A DNA stretch of 64,000 nt from NCBI RefSeq assembly GCF_000741525.1, contig NZ_JGYP01000002.1, positions 62,001-126,000 on the forward strand. The letters are read 5' to 3'. A program made the translations under genes and the position numbers. Each line of letters starts with the position of its first letter. The first letter of the stretch is position 1. The notes beneath the pieces were generated by a model. The model saw only the letters and a program-made list of their open reading frames with translations. It was not told the origin of the DNA and did not search any database. This stretch comes from Bifidobacterium bohemicum DSM 22767. GTDB lineage: Bacteria; Actinomycetota; Actinomycetes; Actinomycetales; Bifidobacteriaceae. Of the stretch, positions 29,135 through 38,743 are shown piece by piece.

Positions 29135-30493
29135 TTACAACAAGGTTCCCGGCTTGAGCATGGCGACATCCCGCGCGTCAAAAACATCAAAGGCATGAAG
29201 ATACAGCCTTGGAATGCGATTGCGCAAACAGGCGAAGATCTCATAGCTGATCGTGCCGGACGCCCGTCCCCAGTCGTCGGCAGTGGGCTCGCAATACTCC
29301 TCACCGCGACCTGGCCCGAAAAGCTCCACCGTATCGCCCTCGCGCACCCCGAGTTGATCGGCACGACCATGCAAATCAAGGATGAACTGATCCATACAGA
29401 CCCTTCCCGACACCCGCATGATCCGCGGCCCCTCGTCGGTCATCACCCGCACTGGCCCACCAGGTTTATCGACATGTTTGGCACCCCTCGCATCGAAGCC
29501 GGAGGCCGAACGATGAATCCCGTCCGCGTAACCCAGAGGAACGATCGCCGTGCTTGTAACATCGTCGGTCAGGTAGGTGCGGCCGTAGGAGATGCCGTGG
29601 CCGGCACCGACATCCTTGACGGTGGCGAGCTGGGCCTGCAACGTCATTGCCGGGGTCAGTCCATAGTCGGCCGGACCACCCATCACCGGATCCGCCTCAT
29701 AGCCGTAAAGTCCAATGCCGGGGCGCACCAGCTCGAACCAGGTGTCGGGGCGGGTCAGCGTCGCCGCGGTGTTGGCGAGATGACGAATGCGGGGCGGGAT
29801 GCCCGCCCTTTCCATACGGACCGTGAAACGATTGAACGTCTCAAGCTGTCCATTGGTCACCTCCACGAATTCGGGCACGTCGGGAGCGTCGGCCACGGAG
29901 AAGTGGCTGAACTGCCCCACCACGTCAATCACGCCTTCCTTGACGAGCGGGACAAGAGCGTCGAGAGCGGCATCGAAACCCTCCTCAGTAAATCCGTTAC
30001 GCCCGAATCCGGTGTCGACCTTGACGTGCACCCGTGCCGTCTTGTTCGTTTTTCTTGCAGCCGCCGCCAGTGCGTCGATGGCATCGAGGGAGCCCACTGA
30101 GATGTCGATGTCACTGGCGATGAGCTCGGCCAATGGTGCATGCGCCCCGTTGTAGACCCACGTCAGAATATGGCAGCGATCAGTGCCGATGCCGGCCATC
30201 CGCAACAGCAGCGCCTCGCGCGGCTGGGCGGTGCCTAGCCATGTGGCCCCTCCCGCCAAGGCCGCCAAAGCCGCGGGAATCAAGCCATGCCCGTAGCCGT
30301 CGGCCTTGACGACACCCATGACCGCGGTATTGGATTTAGGCCCGCCCACACGGTCCACCAAAAGCCGCATATTGTCGCGCATCGCCTTAAGATCAACGAT
30401 GGCCTGCCCTGGGTAGCGGCGCAGCGCGGACTGATAATGGGCCTCGCCCAACCGGGAAGAGAACCGCCAAGGTTCCAGTGCACTTAACGTCAT
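29135..30493 (-). CDS. alr: Alanine racemase
   Basis: Alr supplies D-alanine for peptidoglycan. The ATG at 30493 gives 452 residues; a TTG start 20 codons earlier lacks a ribosome site. The PLP lysine lies in VMGVVKADGYGHG near residue 60. The second catalytic tyrosine should be in GISYGRTYL near 310, and the substrate region FGRNGFTEEG and MDQFILDL are also clear. The C-terminal beta domain includes VSGRVCMDQ and DWGRASGTISYEI. It is about 450 residues, longer than the roughly 370 usual, because of extra N-terminal and internal segments. It ends 47 bases before dgt on the same strand. Confidence 0.95.
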   Translation of the reverse strand: MTLSALEPWRFSSRLGEAHYQSALRRYPGQAIVDLKAMRDNMRLLVDRVGGPKSNTAVMGVVKADGYGHGLIPAALAALAGGATWLGTAQPREALLLRMAGIGTDRCHILTWVYNGAHAPLAELIASDIDISVGSLDAIDALAAAARKTNKTARVHVKVDTGFGRNGFTEEGFDAALDALVPLVKEGVIDVVGQFSHFSVADAPDVPEFVEVTNGQLETFNRFTVRMERAGIPPRIRHLANTAATLTRPDTWFELVRPGIGLYGYEADPVMGGPADYGLTPAMTLQAQLATVKDVGAGHGISYGRTYLTDDVTSTAIVPLGYADGIHRSASGFDARGAKHVDKPGGPVRVMTDEGPRIMRVSGRVCMDQFILDLHGRADQLGVREGDTVELFGPGRGEEYCEPTADDWGRASGTISYEIFACLRNRIPRLYLHAFDVFDARDVAMLKPGTLL

Positions 30494-30592
30494 AACCCGT
30501 ATTGTCTCGCGTGCCGCTGACGAAAACGGGTCAAATCGTTTAGAGCAAGCCAATGCCGTTGATTACCTAGGATGCCGAACCCGTCCTGGCGT

Positions 30593-31126
30593 CTACCGAT
30601 CGTGGCGCTGATAGACGATGCGGACATGACCCCGATCGCCCATGTCGTTGACGCTTATGGTGCCGCAGCGCGTAAAGCCACAGGTTTCGAAGACATGCTG
30701 CATGGCAAGGTTGTCCGGATGCGTGTCGCAACGAACGTTGCCATACTGCCGGACAGCCCACTCAAGACAGGCTCGTGCGCTGTGCGGCCTCAAGCCCGAG
30801 GAGGCCAACCGATGCATCGTAGCGTACGGGGCGTCGTCAAGCCAACTGCCCTGCGCCAGATGGGCGTACGTGGGTTCCGCACCTTCGAACATTGCAAATT
30901 GAGCCAGTATTCGCTCGACACCACCCTCAGCATCCACCAGAACCATCGCCCGACACTGTCGAATGTCTTGTTCCACCAAATCCGCAGGCGGCCACGACGT
31001 GCCCCATTGGTTCGGATTGCCCGTCCGGGCCATGAGATCACGCGCACGCGCGTAGTTGGCCATGATTGTTTCATAATCGGCCGGTACCGCAACCCGTACT
31101 CGAGTCGACGAATCCCCCTGAGTCAT
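30593..31126 (-). CDS. GNAT-family N-acetyltransferase
   Basis: This 177-residue protein fits the GNAT fold: an N-terminal RVAVPADYETIMANYARAR helix-turn, a central beta strand with QFAMFEGAEPTYAHL, an acetyl-CoA-side segment around SGLRPHSARACLEWAVRQYGN, and the C-terminal DNLAMQHVFETCGFTRCG, the usual GNAT motif B. Substrate is unknown. It lies 100 bases upstream of alr and is followed upstream by luxS on the same strand. The first half of the fold is weakly conserved, so the call rests mainly on the C-terminal motif. Confidence 0.8.
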   Translation of the reverse strand: MTQGDSSTRVRVAVPADYETIMANYARARDLMARTGNPNQWGTSWPPADLVEQDIRQCRAMVLVDAEGGVERILAQFAMFEGAEPTYAHLAQGSWLDDAPYATMHRLASSGLRPHSARACLEWAVRQYGNVRCDTHPDNLAMQHVFETCGFTRCGTISVNDMGDRGHVRIVYQRHDR

Positions 31127-31192
31127 ACATCACCTTCTCTATGAGCGTTCCAACAAATGCCCATCACAACCCACAACAACACAACACAACAC

Positions 31193-31228
31193 AAAAAAGC
31201 GGCCAAGCGGAGCACCCGACATGACCGC
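31193..31228 (-). terminator. Rho-independent terminator of luxS
   Basis: On the minus strand GCGGTCA pairs with TGGCCGC (7 bp, one wobble) and is followed by six T residues, 16 bases after the luxS stop. The T-run continues into an (AACAC)n-like tract. Confidence 0.8.
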
Positions 31229-31243
31229 CGTCAACGAGTTCCC

Positions 31244-31732
31244 TCAGACGATCTTGCGCTCGAACGGATCGGAGCTGATGCCCTTGGCCAGGATGTCCTT
31301 GCACCATTCCTTGGCCGTAAACAGGCTGTGATCACGGTAATTACCGCAGCTCTTGATGTCCGTGGCCGGCACATCGTCCCACGTGGCTTCGTCGGCGATG
31401 AACTGCAATGATTCCTTCAGGGCCTTGGCCACTTCCTCGGTGCTGTGCTCACCCCAGGTCAGCAGATGGAAACCGGTGCGGCAACCGAACGGGGAACAGT
31501 CGATATAACCTTCGATGCGCTCACGCAGCAGAACGGCCAAAGTGTGCTCAATGGTATGCAGGCCACCGGTGGGGATGGCATTCTCGTTAGGCTGCACCAG
31601 TCGCAGATCGTAGTTCGAGATCACATCGCCGTTGGGCCCCTGCTCGGTATCGATGAAACGCACATACGGCGCCTTCACCTTGGTATGGTCGAGTTGGAAA
31701 CTCTCCGGCTGTGGTTTGTGTTCATCCGCCAT
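31244..31732 (-). CDS. luxS: S-ribosylhomocysteine lyase LuxS
   Basis: LuxS cleaves S-ribosylhomocysteine to homocysteine and DPD, the autoinducer-2 precursor, in the activated-methyl cycle. The ATG at 31732, with AAAGGTG upstream, gives 162 residues; a TTG eight codons earlier is less likely. The metal-binding motif [15 protein letters not shown] lies near residue 50, the catalytic region [15 protein letters not shown] near 80, and the third metal ligand in [10 protein letters not shown] near 128. It is monocistronic by its terminator and the 117-base gap to comF. Confidence 0.97.
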   Translation of the reverse strand: MADEHKPQPESFQLDHTKVKAPYVRFIDTEQGPNGDVISNYDLRLVQPNENAIPTGGLHTIEHTLAVLLRERIEGYIDCSPFGCRTGFHLLTWGEHSTEEVAKALKESLQFIADEATWDDVPATDIKSCGNYRDHSLFTAKEWCKDILAKGISSDPFERKIV

Positions 31733-31849
31733 GTCTATCACCTTTTCTTTGCTCAATAATCGTTCATGGGTACTATAACGCCGGGCTGCTATATCAATCG
31801 CTTTGCGCGAAGACCCTGGGACGTTAAGGTTCCATGACTATAAGGGCGG

Positions 31850-32590
31850 TTATTGCCGATCCGACCCCCGTGGCGCCGTCATCGCCAGAGCCAGGCCAAT
31901 CACGCGAGCATGGTAGGCAGATTCAAGAACATGGGCGCACTGCCCCATCGTCGCTCCGGTGGTCATGATGTCGTCAACCACAACAACGACCGTCTCGGAT
32001 TCAATGCCATCCAGAGCGCCGTCAACCAGTTGAATGTGACCGGCAATGCGGCTGGAACGCGCCAAGGAGCCGGAGGTCTGAACCGACTTGCCGGCAACCC
32101 CTTCCAACCTCAGTGCGGCTCTGACCTCGACGTCAAGCCCCGTGCCAGACAGCGTGAATCTCATGCGTCGCACCAAAGGCATCATTTGCCAACGTCCTCG
32201 CTTGTGCATGGATGATCGCGAAGAGGGCGCCGGCACCAACACCACTTGCCTGCAATCCGGACAGTCCTCACGCAGCAATGTCAGGGTCAAATCGGACAAA
32301 GCCCTCGCGAACGTTCCGTCGCACTCCTGATCACCATGGTCCTTCCAGGACAGAATGGCACGACGCACCGCCCCACGATACCAGCCACAGGCGTAGCCTC
32401 GGGATGAGCAACCCGGAAGAACGCACCTGACTGACCATTGTCGGAACAACGCCTGACATTGAGGGCACAACACATCATCAGGCCGCCCGCACCCGGCGCA
32501 GCCACGTGGCACCACCAGACCAAAAATGGCTTCAAACCAAGCCTTGAGAATCAGAATCAAATTCGTCATGCCCATGATGCTAAAAGGCAC
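31850..32590 (-). CDS. ComF-family phosphoribosyltransferase-like protein
   Basis: ComF-type proteins combine an N-terminal zinc ribbon with a PRTase fold and are linked to DNA uptake or salvage. Here the zinc site is CAGCGRPDDVLCPQC near residues 30-46. The PRPP-binding loop is VVVVDDIMTTGATM near residue 205, and the hydrophobic NLILILKAWFEAIFGLVV precedes the ribbon. Several starts are possible (32590 or in-frame ATGs 6 and 8 codons later). No competence operon is visible nearby, so a role in DNA uptake is uncertain. Confidence 0.85.
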   Translation of the reverse strand: MPFSIMGMTNLILILKAWFEAIFGLVVPRGCAGCGRPDDVLCPQCQALFRQWSVRCVLPGCSSRGYACGWYRGAVRRAILSWKDHGDQECDGTFARALSDLTLTLLREDCPDCRQVVLVPAPSSRSSMHKRGRWQMMPLVRRMRFTLSGTGLDVEVRAALRLEGVAGKSVQTSGSLARSSRIAGHIQLVDGALDGIESETVVVVVDDIMTTGATMGQCAHVLESAYHARVIGLALAMTAPRGSDRQ

Positions 32591-32662
32591 ACCCGCGCGC
32601 AGTCAACCCAGATGGGATGCTGTGGACGGAGATTCCAAGTTATCCACCGCCGACCGACACCA

Positions 32663-33499
32663 TTACGACATTGCGGCGATCAGCCCGTCGCAGACAGCAA
32701 GAGTCCGATCGGGGCCAGTGACCAAAATCGGCCTCGTGCCTGCCATCGCCGCCGGATAGTCATTGCCGTCCGGCTCCATGCGATCACCGATGAAAACCAC
32801 ATCATGTACGTCGATGCCCAGAAAATCAGCCAGCCTGTGTACGGCGTACCCCTTGTCGACGCCACGGGCCGAGATATCCACGCTGGTCGCCCCGGCTGCA
32901 CGCACCACCAAATCGGGCAGGTCGACGGCTAGGGCATCAGCCAATCGATCCTTCTTCGCATTATCCGGATCCCAACGCTCCTTAGCCCGCACCGGTGCCT
33001 TCTGGCCGAGAGCCGAAAAGGTGATTTGCGTACCCCTATCGTCGATGCGCCGGCCCCAGACCCGCTCAGACCACACCCCCTGCTCGCGGGCACGGCGTTC
33101 GATAGCCTCAATGGCATGCCTGCGGTCCTCGGCTGGCATGTCCATATGATAGACGCACTCCCATTGGCCGGCCCGCCAACGGTAATACCGACTACCGCTG
33201 GTGGGCATGATATTCAGACGGGTGCGATCGGCATCCGTGGAGAGCACATCGAGCACCTGGCTTTTGACCAGTTGAAGACTTCCGCCGGTGATAACCGCAA
33301 CATCAACCAACCTCGTTAGGTGGCCGAAACGCGAAGACATTTCCGCACTCATCGGTCGCTTGGAGCGAGCAAGCGTGTTATCCAAATCGAAGGCCACTAA
33401 TTTCGTTCCCCGCACGAAATCGTCCAGACCGGTCAGATCCTCGCCCCGCCGGATAGGCACCGGCGCACCATCACCCTGCCACATAGACTTGCCCTTCAT
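32663..33499 (-). CDS. HAD-superfamily (type IIB) sugar phosphatase/phosphomannomutase-like protein
   Basis: The 278-residue protein has the HAD motifs: nucleophile VAFDLDNTLARSK near 35-48, threonine/serine motif II in DVAVITGGSL, a cap domain with RRHAIEAIERRAREQGVW, and motif IV in FIGDRMEPDGNDYPAA near 240. The RWDPDNAKKD and DKGYAVHRLADFLG segments resemble eukaryotic-type phosphomannomutase and Cof-type phosphatases. The activity could be mutase or phosphatase. It shares a 60-base divergent gap with the zincin-like gene. Confidence 0.82.
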   Translation of the reverse strand: MKGKSMWQGDGAPVPIRRGEDLTGLDDFVRGTKLVAFDLDNTLARSKRPMSAEMSSRFGHLTRLVDVAVITGGSLQLVKSQVLDVLSTDADRTRLNIMPTSGSRYYRWRAGQWECVYHMDMPAEDRRHAIEAIERRAREQGVWSERVWGRRIDDRGTQITFSALGQKAPVRAKERWDPDNAKKDRLADALAVDLPDLVVRAAGATSVDISARGVDKGYAVHRLADFLGIDVHDVVFIGDRMEPDGNDYPAAMAGTRPILVTGPDRTLAVCDGLIAAMS

Positions 33500-33559
33500 T
33501 TTGTTTCAGACTTCCTAAGATACCACAAGAATGCCCGCACCAAGCTCTACAGTGAAGGC

Positions 33560-33997
33560 ATGGTACGCCCACCTTGGCAAAGTCATATCTATCGTAACCG
33601 TCACGGACGCGGGACTCGAACCCCGACCTTTGGCGTACGCCTGCCGCGCTACCGCACTTCCAGCGGCATGTTCGACGACATGGTGGCCTCGCAGATACGC
33701 CGCCTGGCTCAGGCTTGGCCCAAATTGGTCGAACCTGTGCAATTTGCGGTCGAGGATGTGCCGCCATCCGAACCGGTGCCTTGGGAGAGCAGAAGGGTTG
33801 TCATCTCCCACTGTTTTCCCGCCGAACTTGGCATTCCGGCCCGTATCGTGCTCTACCGCATGCCCATTCAGACGCACCACCCAAACTATGCAGAGATGCA
33901 GTGGGCAATCCGTGATGCCCTCGTCGCGCGCCTCGCCGATCTATATGGCCGCAGACCTGAGGAAATCGATCCAGATTGGACCGGAATCGATTTCTGA
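33560..33997 (+). CDS. Zincin-like metallopeptidase-family protein (PF06262 type) without HExxH
   Basis: The 145-residue protein carries the family signature: a basic Arg/Gly-rich start (RHGRGTRTP), YRTSSGMFDDMV, then VQFAVEDVPPSEPVPWE and ARIVLYRMPIQT. The position that holds HExxH in other members here reads RDALVARLADLYG, so zinc-dependent proteolysis is not supported. Several actinobacterial members are similarly degenerate (from memory). GTGAAGGC precedes the ATG. It converges on the DUF5719/GT2 pair, an arrangement that often accompanies WhiB genes in actinobacteria. Confidence 0.78.
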   Translation: MVRPPWQSHIYRNRHGRGTRTPTFGVRLPRYRTSSGMFDDMVASQIRRLAQAWPKLVEPVQFAVEDVPPSEPVPWESRRVVISHCFPAELGIPARIVLYRMPIQTHHPNYAEMQWAIRDALVARLADLYGRRPEEIDPDWTGIDF

Positions 33998-34029
33998 AGC
34001 GGCTGCGGCCAGCGAGCCCACCAGGACGG

Positions 34030-34063
34030 GATTCGATTGGCAATCGCACACGGGAATCGAATC
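34030..34063. terminator. Bidirectional hairpin between the zincin-like and DUF5719 genes
   Basis: GATTCGATT and AATCGAATC form a perfect 9-bp stem with a 16-base loop, just after the plus-strand stop and touching the minus-strand stop at 34062. Confidence 0.6.
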
Positions 34064-35615
34064 AGTGAACGATGGAGCGGTCGGCACGCACCAATATCTG
34101 CGCATTCGACGGTTCCAATGCCGACGACGACACATAGGCAACCCCCGGAATCGAAGCATCGTCAAGATCGTGTTGTGAAAGCCTGGCACTCCACACCACC
34201 GATTGATCGCACGAAACGGTGAACGCGACCGCCGATTCGTGCAGCTCGGCGGCTTGCAGACGAACACCACCATGCGCCGGAAGAGTGTATTCCTTGACCC
34301 CTGCGGATGCCCCTTGCGCGTCGTAACCGTTGATTTGCACCCTTGTGGCGGCATCAGAGGAATTGAGCATTGTCAGTTCGCCTTCAGTCTTATCCGGTAA
34401 GGTCAAGGCGGAGCGCCCAAAAGCCGCGCCCTGGACAGCATAAGCGAAGTCCATCCTCCCGCCATCATCGGAGACGTTGGTCAACGCAGAGGCCGAAATC
34501 GGCGATGAGGCTTGGACTTCGATTCCTATGGCATCATCCGGCGCTTTGGAAAGGTTCACGGTCGTCACCTTGCCTGCCTTAAGACCACGACGATCCGCCT
34601 CGACGACTCCGTTTGAATTCACCCAGGAGAACGTCGCCTCGGTCGTCTTATCAGCTCGGGCGATCATGGTGACGGCATCACCGGCTTTGACGCCGGGTAT
34701 GAGAATTCGCCCGGCCGGTTTCGGCAGGGATTCGGAGAAATCCGAACCCAACGCGGTAAGCCCCGAAGCCTTGACACTACGAATTATCGCGGCTACCGGC
34801 ACCTGCTTGCCGATAACCTCCACATACAACCCATCCTGGTCGGGAGCCGCGGACGACAGCTCCATTGAGGCCTCTCCATAAGCCTTCACGTTCAGCGTGC
34901 TGCCCGTGGACAACGGGATTGACTCACCCTGCTTGCTACCCCAGACACGTATGTTCAGGCTGGCGGCCTTGGCCGAAGGATTGGCCACCAACAATTGCTG
35001 GGTGTTCCCTTCCGTGGTCGGTCCAGTCAGAAAAATCTGTCTGGCTGACGGAGCCGCACAGGAAGCGGCCGAAAGTCCGGTCAAATCACCCCTTGTGGCC
35101 CAGGAAGCCGTGGTTCCCACCGCTCCGGTGCCTGATTTCGCCGCCAGAAGACGCACATCAAAAGCCTTGGAGACATCGGCGGACGTGGACAACATCTTGA
35201 CCGTGGCCTCCTCGGTCGTGTCATTCCCTTGCAAAGTCTGCGCCCCGGATGCGTTCTCGCCCTGCAGGGGGCCGACAGTCGCCTTGTATACCGACCCAAA
35301 CGCGGCATATCTGCCCGCAGAGGCTTGATTGCCCTCGGAAGCCCGAAACTCCTTATCGCCGTACTGCCCTTTATCGGACAAAGCCATACGGGAAGGGCAA
35401 TAATACATCAGCTGAGTTTGGTCGACTCTGCGCCGTGTGGCAGCCGCGTCACCTTTTGGCTTGTCGACAAGTCCGGCAGGCAGAGGCGTCATGCAGATGC
35501 CAAGAACAGCAGCAACCAGAACCACACTGGTCACCATGCCGAAGATCAATCGACCCCACGGCGCCCTCCGCCGTGTCTGCTTTTCCGATTCCATATCTGA
35601 AGCACCACCGTTCAT
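34062..35615 (-). CDS. DUF5719-like secreted/membrane-anchored protein
   Basis: The ATG at 35615 follows GGGGAGGAACAGGC and overlaps the stop of the GT2 gene (ATGA), so the pair is translationally coupled. The 517-residue protein has an N-terminal basic patch (KQTRRRAPWGR) and one membrane segment (LIFGMVTSVVLVAAVLGI), then a long extracytoplasmic region rich in beta strands. Repeated segments such as LLVANPSAKAASLNIRVWG and GELTMLNSSDAATRVQINGYDAQG resemble each other, suggesting duplicated beta domains. No catalytic motif is apparent. It probably partners the adjacent glycosyltransferase in envelope glycan assembly, an inference from coupling only. Confidence 0.72.
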   Translation of the reverse strand: MNGGASDMESEKQTRRRAPWGRLIFGMVTSVVLVAAVLGICMTPLPAGLVDKPKGDAAATRRRVDQTQLMYYCPSRMALSDKGQYGDKEFRASEGNQASAGRYAAFGSVYKATVGPLQGENASGAQTLQGNDTTEEATVKMLSTSADVSKAFDVRLLAAKSGTGAVGTTASWATRGDLTGLSAASCAAPSARQIFLTGPTTEGNTQQLLVANPSAKAASLNIRVWGSKQGESIPLSTGSTLNVKAYGEASMELSSAAPDQDGLYVEVIGKQVPVAAIIRSVKASGLTALGSDFSESLPKPAGRILIPGVKAGDAVTMIARADKTTEATFSWVNSNGVVEADRRGLKAGKVTTVNLSKAPDDAIGIEVQASSPISASALTNVSDDGGRMDFAYAVQGAAFGRSALTLPDKTEGELTMLNSSDAATRVQINGYDAQGASAGVKEYTLPAHGGVRLQAAELHESAVAFTVSCDQSVVWSARLSQHDLDDASIPGVAYVSSSALEPSNAQILVRADRSIVH

Positions 35616-38600
35616 GCCTGTTCCTCCCCGAACCGACGGAATCTTGGAATGGCGACAAGCACATAGATCACCGCAACCACAGCCAGCATCACCACCCACG
35701 CACTACGCCACAGTCCGCTTTGCGCCTGATTGAGCCCCCGCAGATCGACCGCTCGCTTTGCCGCGATAGTCTGCGACAATTGATAATACGTTCCCCCCGA
35801 GGTTGTCGCCAAGGATTGCACACCCTCACTTGCGTTGAGATTGCCAACCAATTTACGTCTCGCATCCCTGCCGTTTGCGGCACCGTCGTCAACCACATAA
35901 ATACCGCCGAAGCCGAGGTTGGCTATCGAAGCGACCGCCTCGTCGTCGCCATGGGACATAAGGCGTGCTCCGGCAGTGGCCAGCACCTGCTGCGAGGCGT
36001 CCACCTTACCAAGAGCATCGTTGACCGCAGCGGCCGTGGAGGCGTCCACAAGATCACCTCGCCTGGTACGCATGACCGAGAATTTCACGCGGTCTCCGGG
36101 CTCGGCCTTGAGTGCCAAAATCCGGTGCCCTGCGTCACGCTGCAAATAGTCCACCGCAACCGTCGGAAGACCGGCATCACTACTGGTTACGGTGTTGCGA
36201 TGATATGTCAAACCGAATCCGGCCCAAATCACGGACCCCACCGCCAGAGCCACCGAAAGCACCACTCGCCCGGTACGAGCAGCAGCCTTTCTTATCGTGG
36301 ACGCATGCACGTCCGCCCCGGCCGATGAGGCTTGGCCATCCGTGAGCCTCAGTGCGGCAAAACGCTTCACGGCGCCACCTGCGACAAGACAGGTACAGGC
36401 AATCAAAGCCATCATCACCAGCGCGAACGCCGGCAAAACCGATGCGCCCACAATGCCGTTCTCATTGACGCCCACTGCCGTGCGCACCGCGACGAAAGCG
36501 AGCAACACACCGGAAGCCACGGCACCCCACATCAGCCGTGAGACGCGCAATGCCGAAGGCAGGAACAGCGAGACCACGGACAACAATGCCAGAACGAACG
36601 ACACAGCAACGGCGGCCAACGACCACATTCCCCAGGAGAAAGAACCGTGGGCCGTCAATGAGGGGGGCAGCCCCAGACAGCGAATCAAAACACCCCATAG
36701 GTTAAGCGATTGCGGGGCATATGAACCGGAAGACGCGGCCATCACATCGGAAAACAGCTGCCTCCAGGCCCCCTCCTGCGCATGACGGACGGAACCCACC
36801 AAAGTGGGCGCCAAGGCGAACACGGCCGGAAGCGGAATAAGCAACAGCATGGTCCTGTGGGAGCGTACGACGACGAAGAACATGATGAACACGACGAACA
36901 GCGCGAAAAGCAATTGCGGCTCCGAACACACCACCGGCACAAAGCAGAGCGCCGCACATGCGGCCGCCTGTACCGAGCAATGAGGGCGCACCGGATCTTC
37001 GGTGACATACATGCCCACCGCCCGGAACGTGAACGCAAAGCCGGCAGGCAGAAAAACCATCACCATGAGCATGGGGAGATTGGCCGTCTGGAACAGACCG
37101 GTCGCCCACCCCAAGCTAAACCATGCAAGGCCAGCAGCCAGCCGCACACCATCAGAACGGGTGAAAATACCGGCCAAAGCCCAAAACGCCAACGCCATAG
37201 CCGGTGCAGAGGCGAAGAGAAGCAGCGCCAGTGCAGCCACCGGATGACCCAATGTGACAACGGAAGCCAGCAGCCAGACCACAAGCCAGGCAGTCGGCGG
37301 CAGATGCGTCCCAATGCCCACACCGAATGCCCAAGGCGTAGTGGCCGCGACGAACAGATCCCGGAATCCCACCGCACTTGGCAACAGTGCCGACGAGGCA
37401 ATGCTCGCCCCCGACAATGCCTTGCAGAGCACGTTCCAATCCACATACGCCAAAACCGCAAATGAAAGCAACGCCAGCGCGGCGGCGCCGCTGAACCGAC
37501 GTATGGCTCGGGATCGTAGATGCGCCTTTGCCAAAGGGCCAAGCAACACGGTGTGCCGTTGGCTGATCAAAGCCGCACGCCTGTGCCGATATTCCGCTAT
37601 CTGATGTCGGTCGGCCGCAAGTGCGCCGTGCCTGAATGACGATGGCTTCAGCGTGCCATGCACTCTGGGACGGGCCATGAAGGCCATGGGCATCGACACC
37701 AGCATCAGCCAGGGCATGCATAGCTTCACCCAGGCCTCATATGGCTGCTTGGCCGCCAGCGACCGCGCGGCCTGCACCAAGGATTCCACGAGGCCGGCAA
37801 GCCACACCAATGGCCACAATGGGGCGGCAATGTCAGTGTAGAAGTATCGATCGGCGGCTTCGAAGCGGTGCATTGCAGCATCGGAAGGAGCGCCATCATC
37901 CAAAGGTTCGCCGGTCTTTGAACGCACACCTTCAAACCGCGCCCGGCGGTGCGCGATTCCAGCTTTCGGGACCACTGTGACGCGACCGCCCGAAAGGCAG
38001 ATGCGACGACAGAAATCAGCCTCCTCTCCGAAAGTGCCGAACCAAGGATTGGCACCCCCCGTGATTTTCAGAGTTTCCAGAGGGAGCAGGGCGCCGGACA
38101 GGCTCACGGCAAACACATCACCGCGGTTGTCATACTGTTCCTGATCGGGTTCTCCATCAACCACCAGGGTATGCAGACGATGCCTGCCGCAATAGGCGCC
38201 GACATCATGCAGCGTCCGGGCATCCCAATCCAACTGCTTGGCCCCGATCAAGGAAATCGTGGGGGTGTTACGCCAAGCCTCGATCAAAGATTCAAGGCAA
38301 TGCGAATCGGCCGGTCGCGAATCATCATGCAGCAGCCAGAGCGCCTCCACCGCCGTTCCAAGCTGGGCGCGCTTGAGTGCCTTGCTTACCGCATCCATGA
38401 AGGATTTGGCGCCACTGACGTGGATGAGTTGCAAATCAACCATACCGTCGGTTCGAAGCCTGGAATCAGAGGAACCCGGCTTGCGGCTCGAATCGTCCCC
38501 AACCGAAAAAACCGTACGCGAGGAGGGCGCCGTACCATTCGCGCAATCAATCACAAGAATGACACCCGGCAATACGCTTTGTGCGAATACGGCCCTCAAA

Positions 38601-38743
38601 GTCGCCGCGAAAAAGCGGATATCCGATTCGACGGCGATAACCGCGGCGACCTGACCGTCCACCAGTTGCCCTGAAGGACGGGGGCGGGAAGCCACTTCAT
38701 CGCCCACAATCCTCTGAATATCAACTCTGCCATTGGAACCCAT
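35612..38743 (-). CDS. Large family 2 glycosyltransferase with multipass membrane C-terminus
   Basis: The product is 1043 residues from the ATG at 38743; a GTG at 38770 is the alternative. The N-terminal part (about 30-320) is a GT2 domain: VAAVIAVESDIRFFAATL, the metal-binding-like ALWLLHDDSRPADS near 135, and GEEADFCRRICLSGG near 240. From about residue 320 come about a dozen membrane segments. A soluble C-terminal extracellular segment (about 880-1020) and a final helix near 1030 follow. The acceptor is unknown; an envelope polysaccharide is likely given the coupled DUF5719 gene and the divergent LCP ligase genes. Confidence 0.82.
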   Translation of the reverse strand: MGSNGRVDIQRIVGDEVASRPRPSGQLVDGQVAAVIAVESDIRFFAATLRAVFAQSVLPGVILVIDCANGTAPSSRTVFSVGDDSSRKPGSSDSRLRTDGMVDLQLIHVSGAKSFMDAVSKALKRAQLGTAVEALWLLHDDSRPADSHCLESLIEAWRNTPTISLIGAKQLDWDARTLHDVGAYCGRHRLHTLVVDGEPDQEQYDNRGDVFAVSLSGALLPLETLKITGGANPWFGTFGEEADFCRRICLSGGRVTVVPKAGIAHRRARFEGVRSKTGEPLDDGAPSDAAMHRFEAADRYFYTDIAAPLWPLVWLAGLVESLVQAARSLAAKQPYEAWVKLCMPWLMLVSMPMAFMARPRVHGTLKPSSFRHGALAADRHQIAEYRHRRAALISQRHTVLLGPLAKAHLRSRAIRRFSGAAALALLSFAVLAYVDWNVLCKALSGASIASSALLPSAVGFRDLFVAATTPWAFGVGIGTHLPPTAWLVVWLLASVVTLGHPVAALALLLFASAPAMALAFWALAGIFTRSDGVRLAAGLAWFSLGWATGLFQTANLPMLMVMVFLPAGFAFTFRAVGMYVTEDPVRPHCSVQAAACAALCFVPVVCSEPQLLFALFVVFIMFFVVVRSHRTMLLLIPLPAVFALAPTLVGSVRHAQEGAWRQLFSDVMAASSGSYAPQSLNLWGVLIRCLGLPPSLTAHGSFSWGMWSLAAVAVSFVLALLSVVSLFLPSALRVSRLMWGAVASGVLLAFVAVRTAVGVNENGIVGASVLPAFALVMMALIACTCLVAGGAVKRFAALRLTDGQASSAGADVHASTIRKAAARTGRVVLSVALAVGSVIWAGFGLTYHRNTVTSSDAGLPTVAVDYLQRDAGHRILALKAEPGDRVKFSVMRTRRGDLVDASTAAAVNDALGKVDASQQVLATAGARLMSHGDDEAVASIANLGFGGIYVVDDGAANGRDARRKLVGNLNASEGVQSLATTSGGTYYQLSQTIAAKRAVDLRGLNQAQSGLWRSAWVVMLAVVAVIYVLVAIPRFRRFGEEQA

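Noticed and set aside
33595..33665. tRNA-like segment (gggactcgaacc) at the start of the zincin-like gene
   Set aside because: The T-arm stem does not pair, no acceptor or anticodon stem can be built, and the bases encode the expected family motif RHGRGTRTP.
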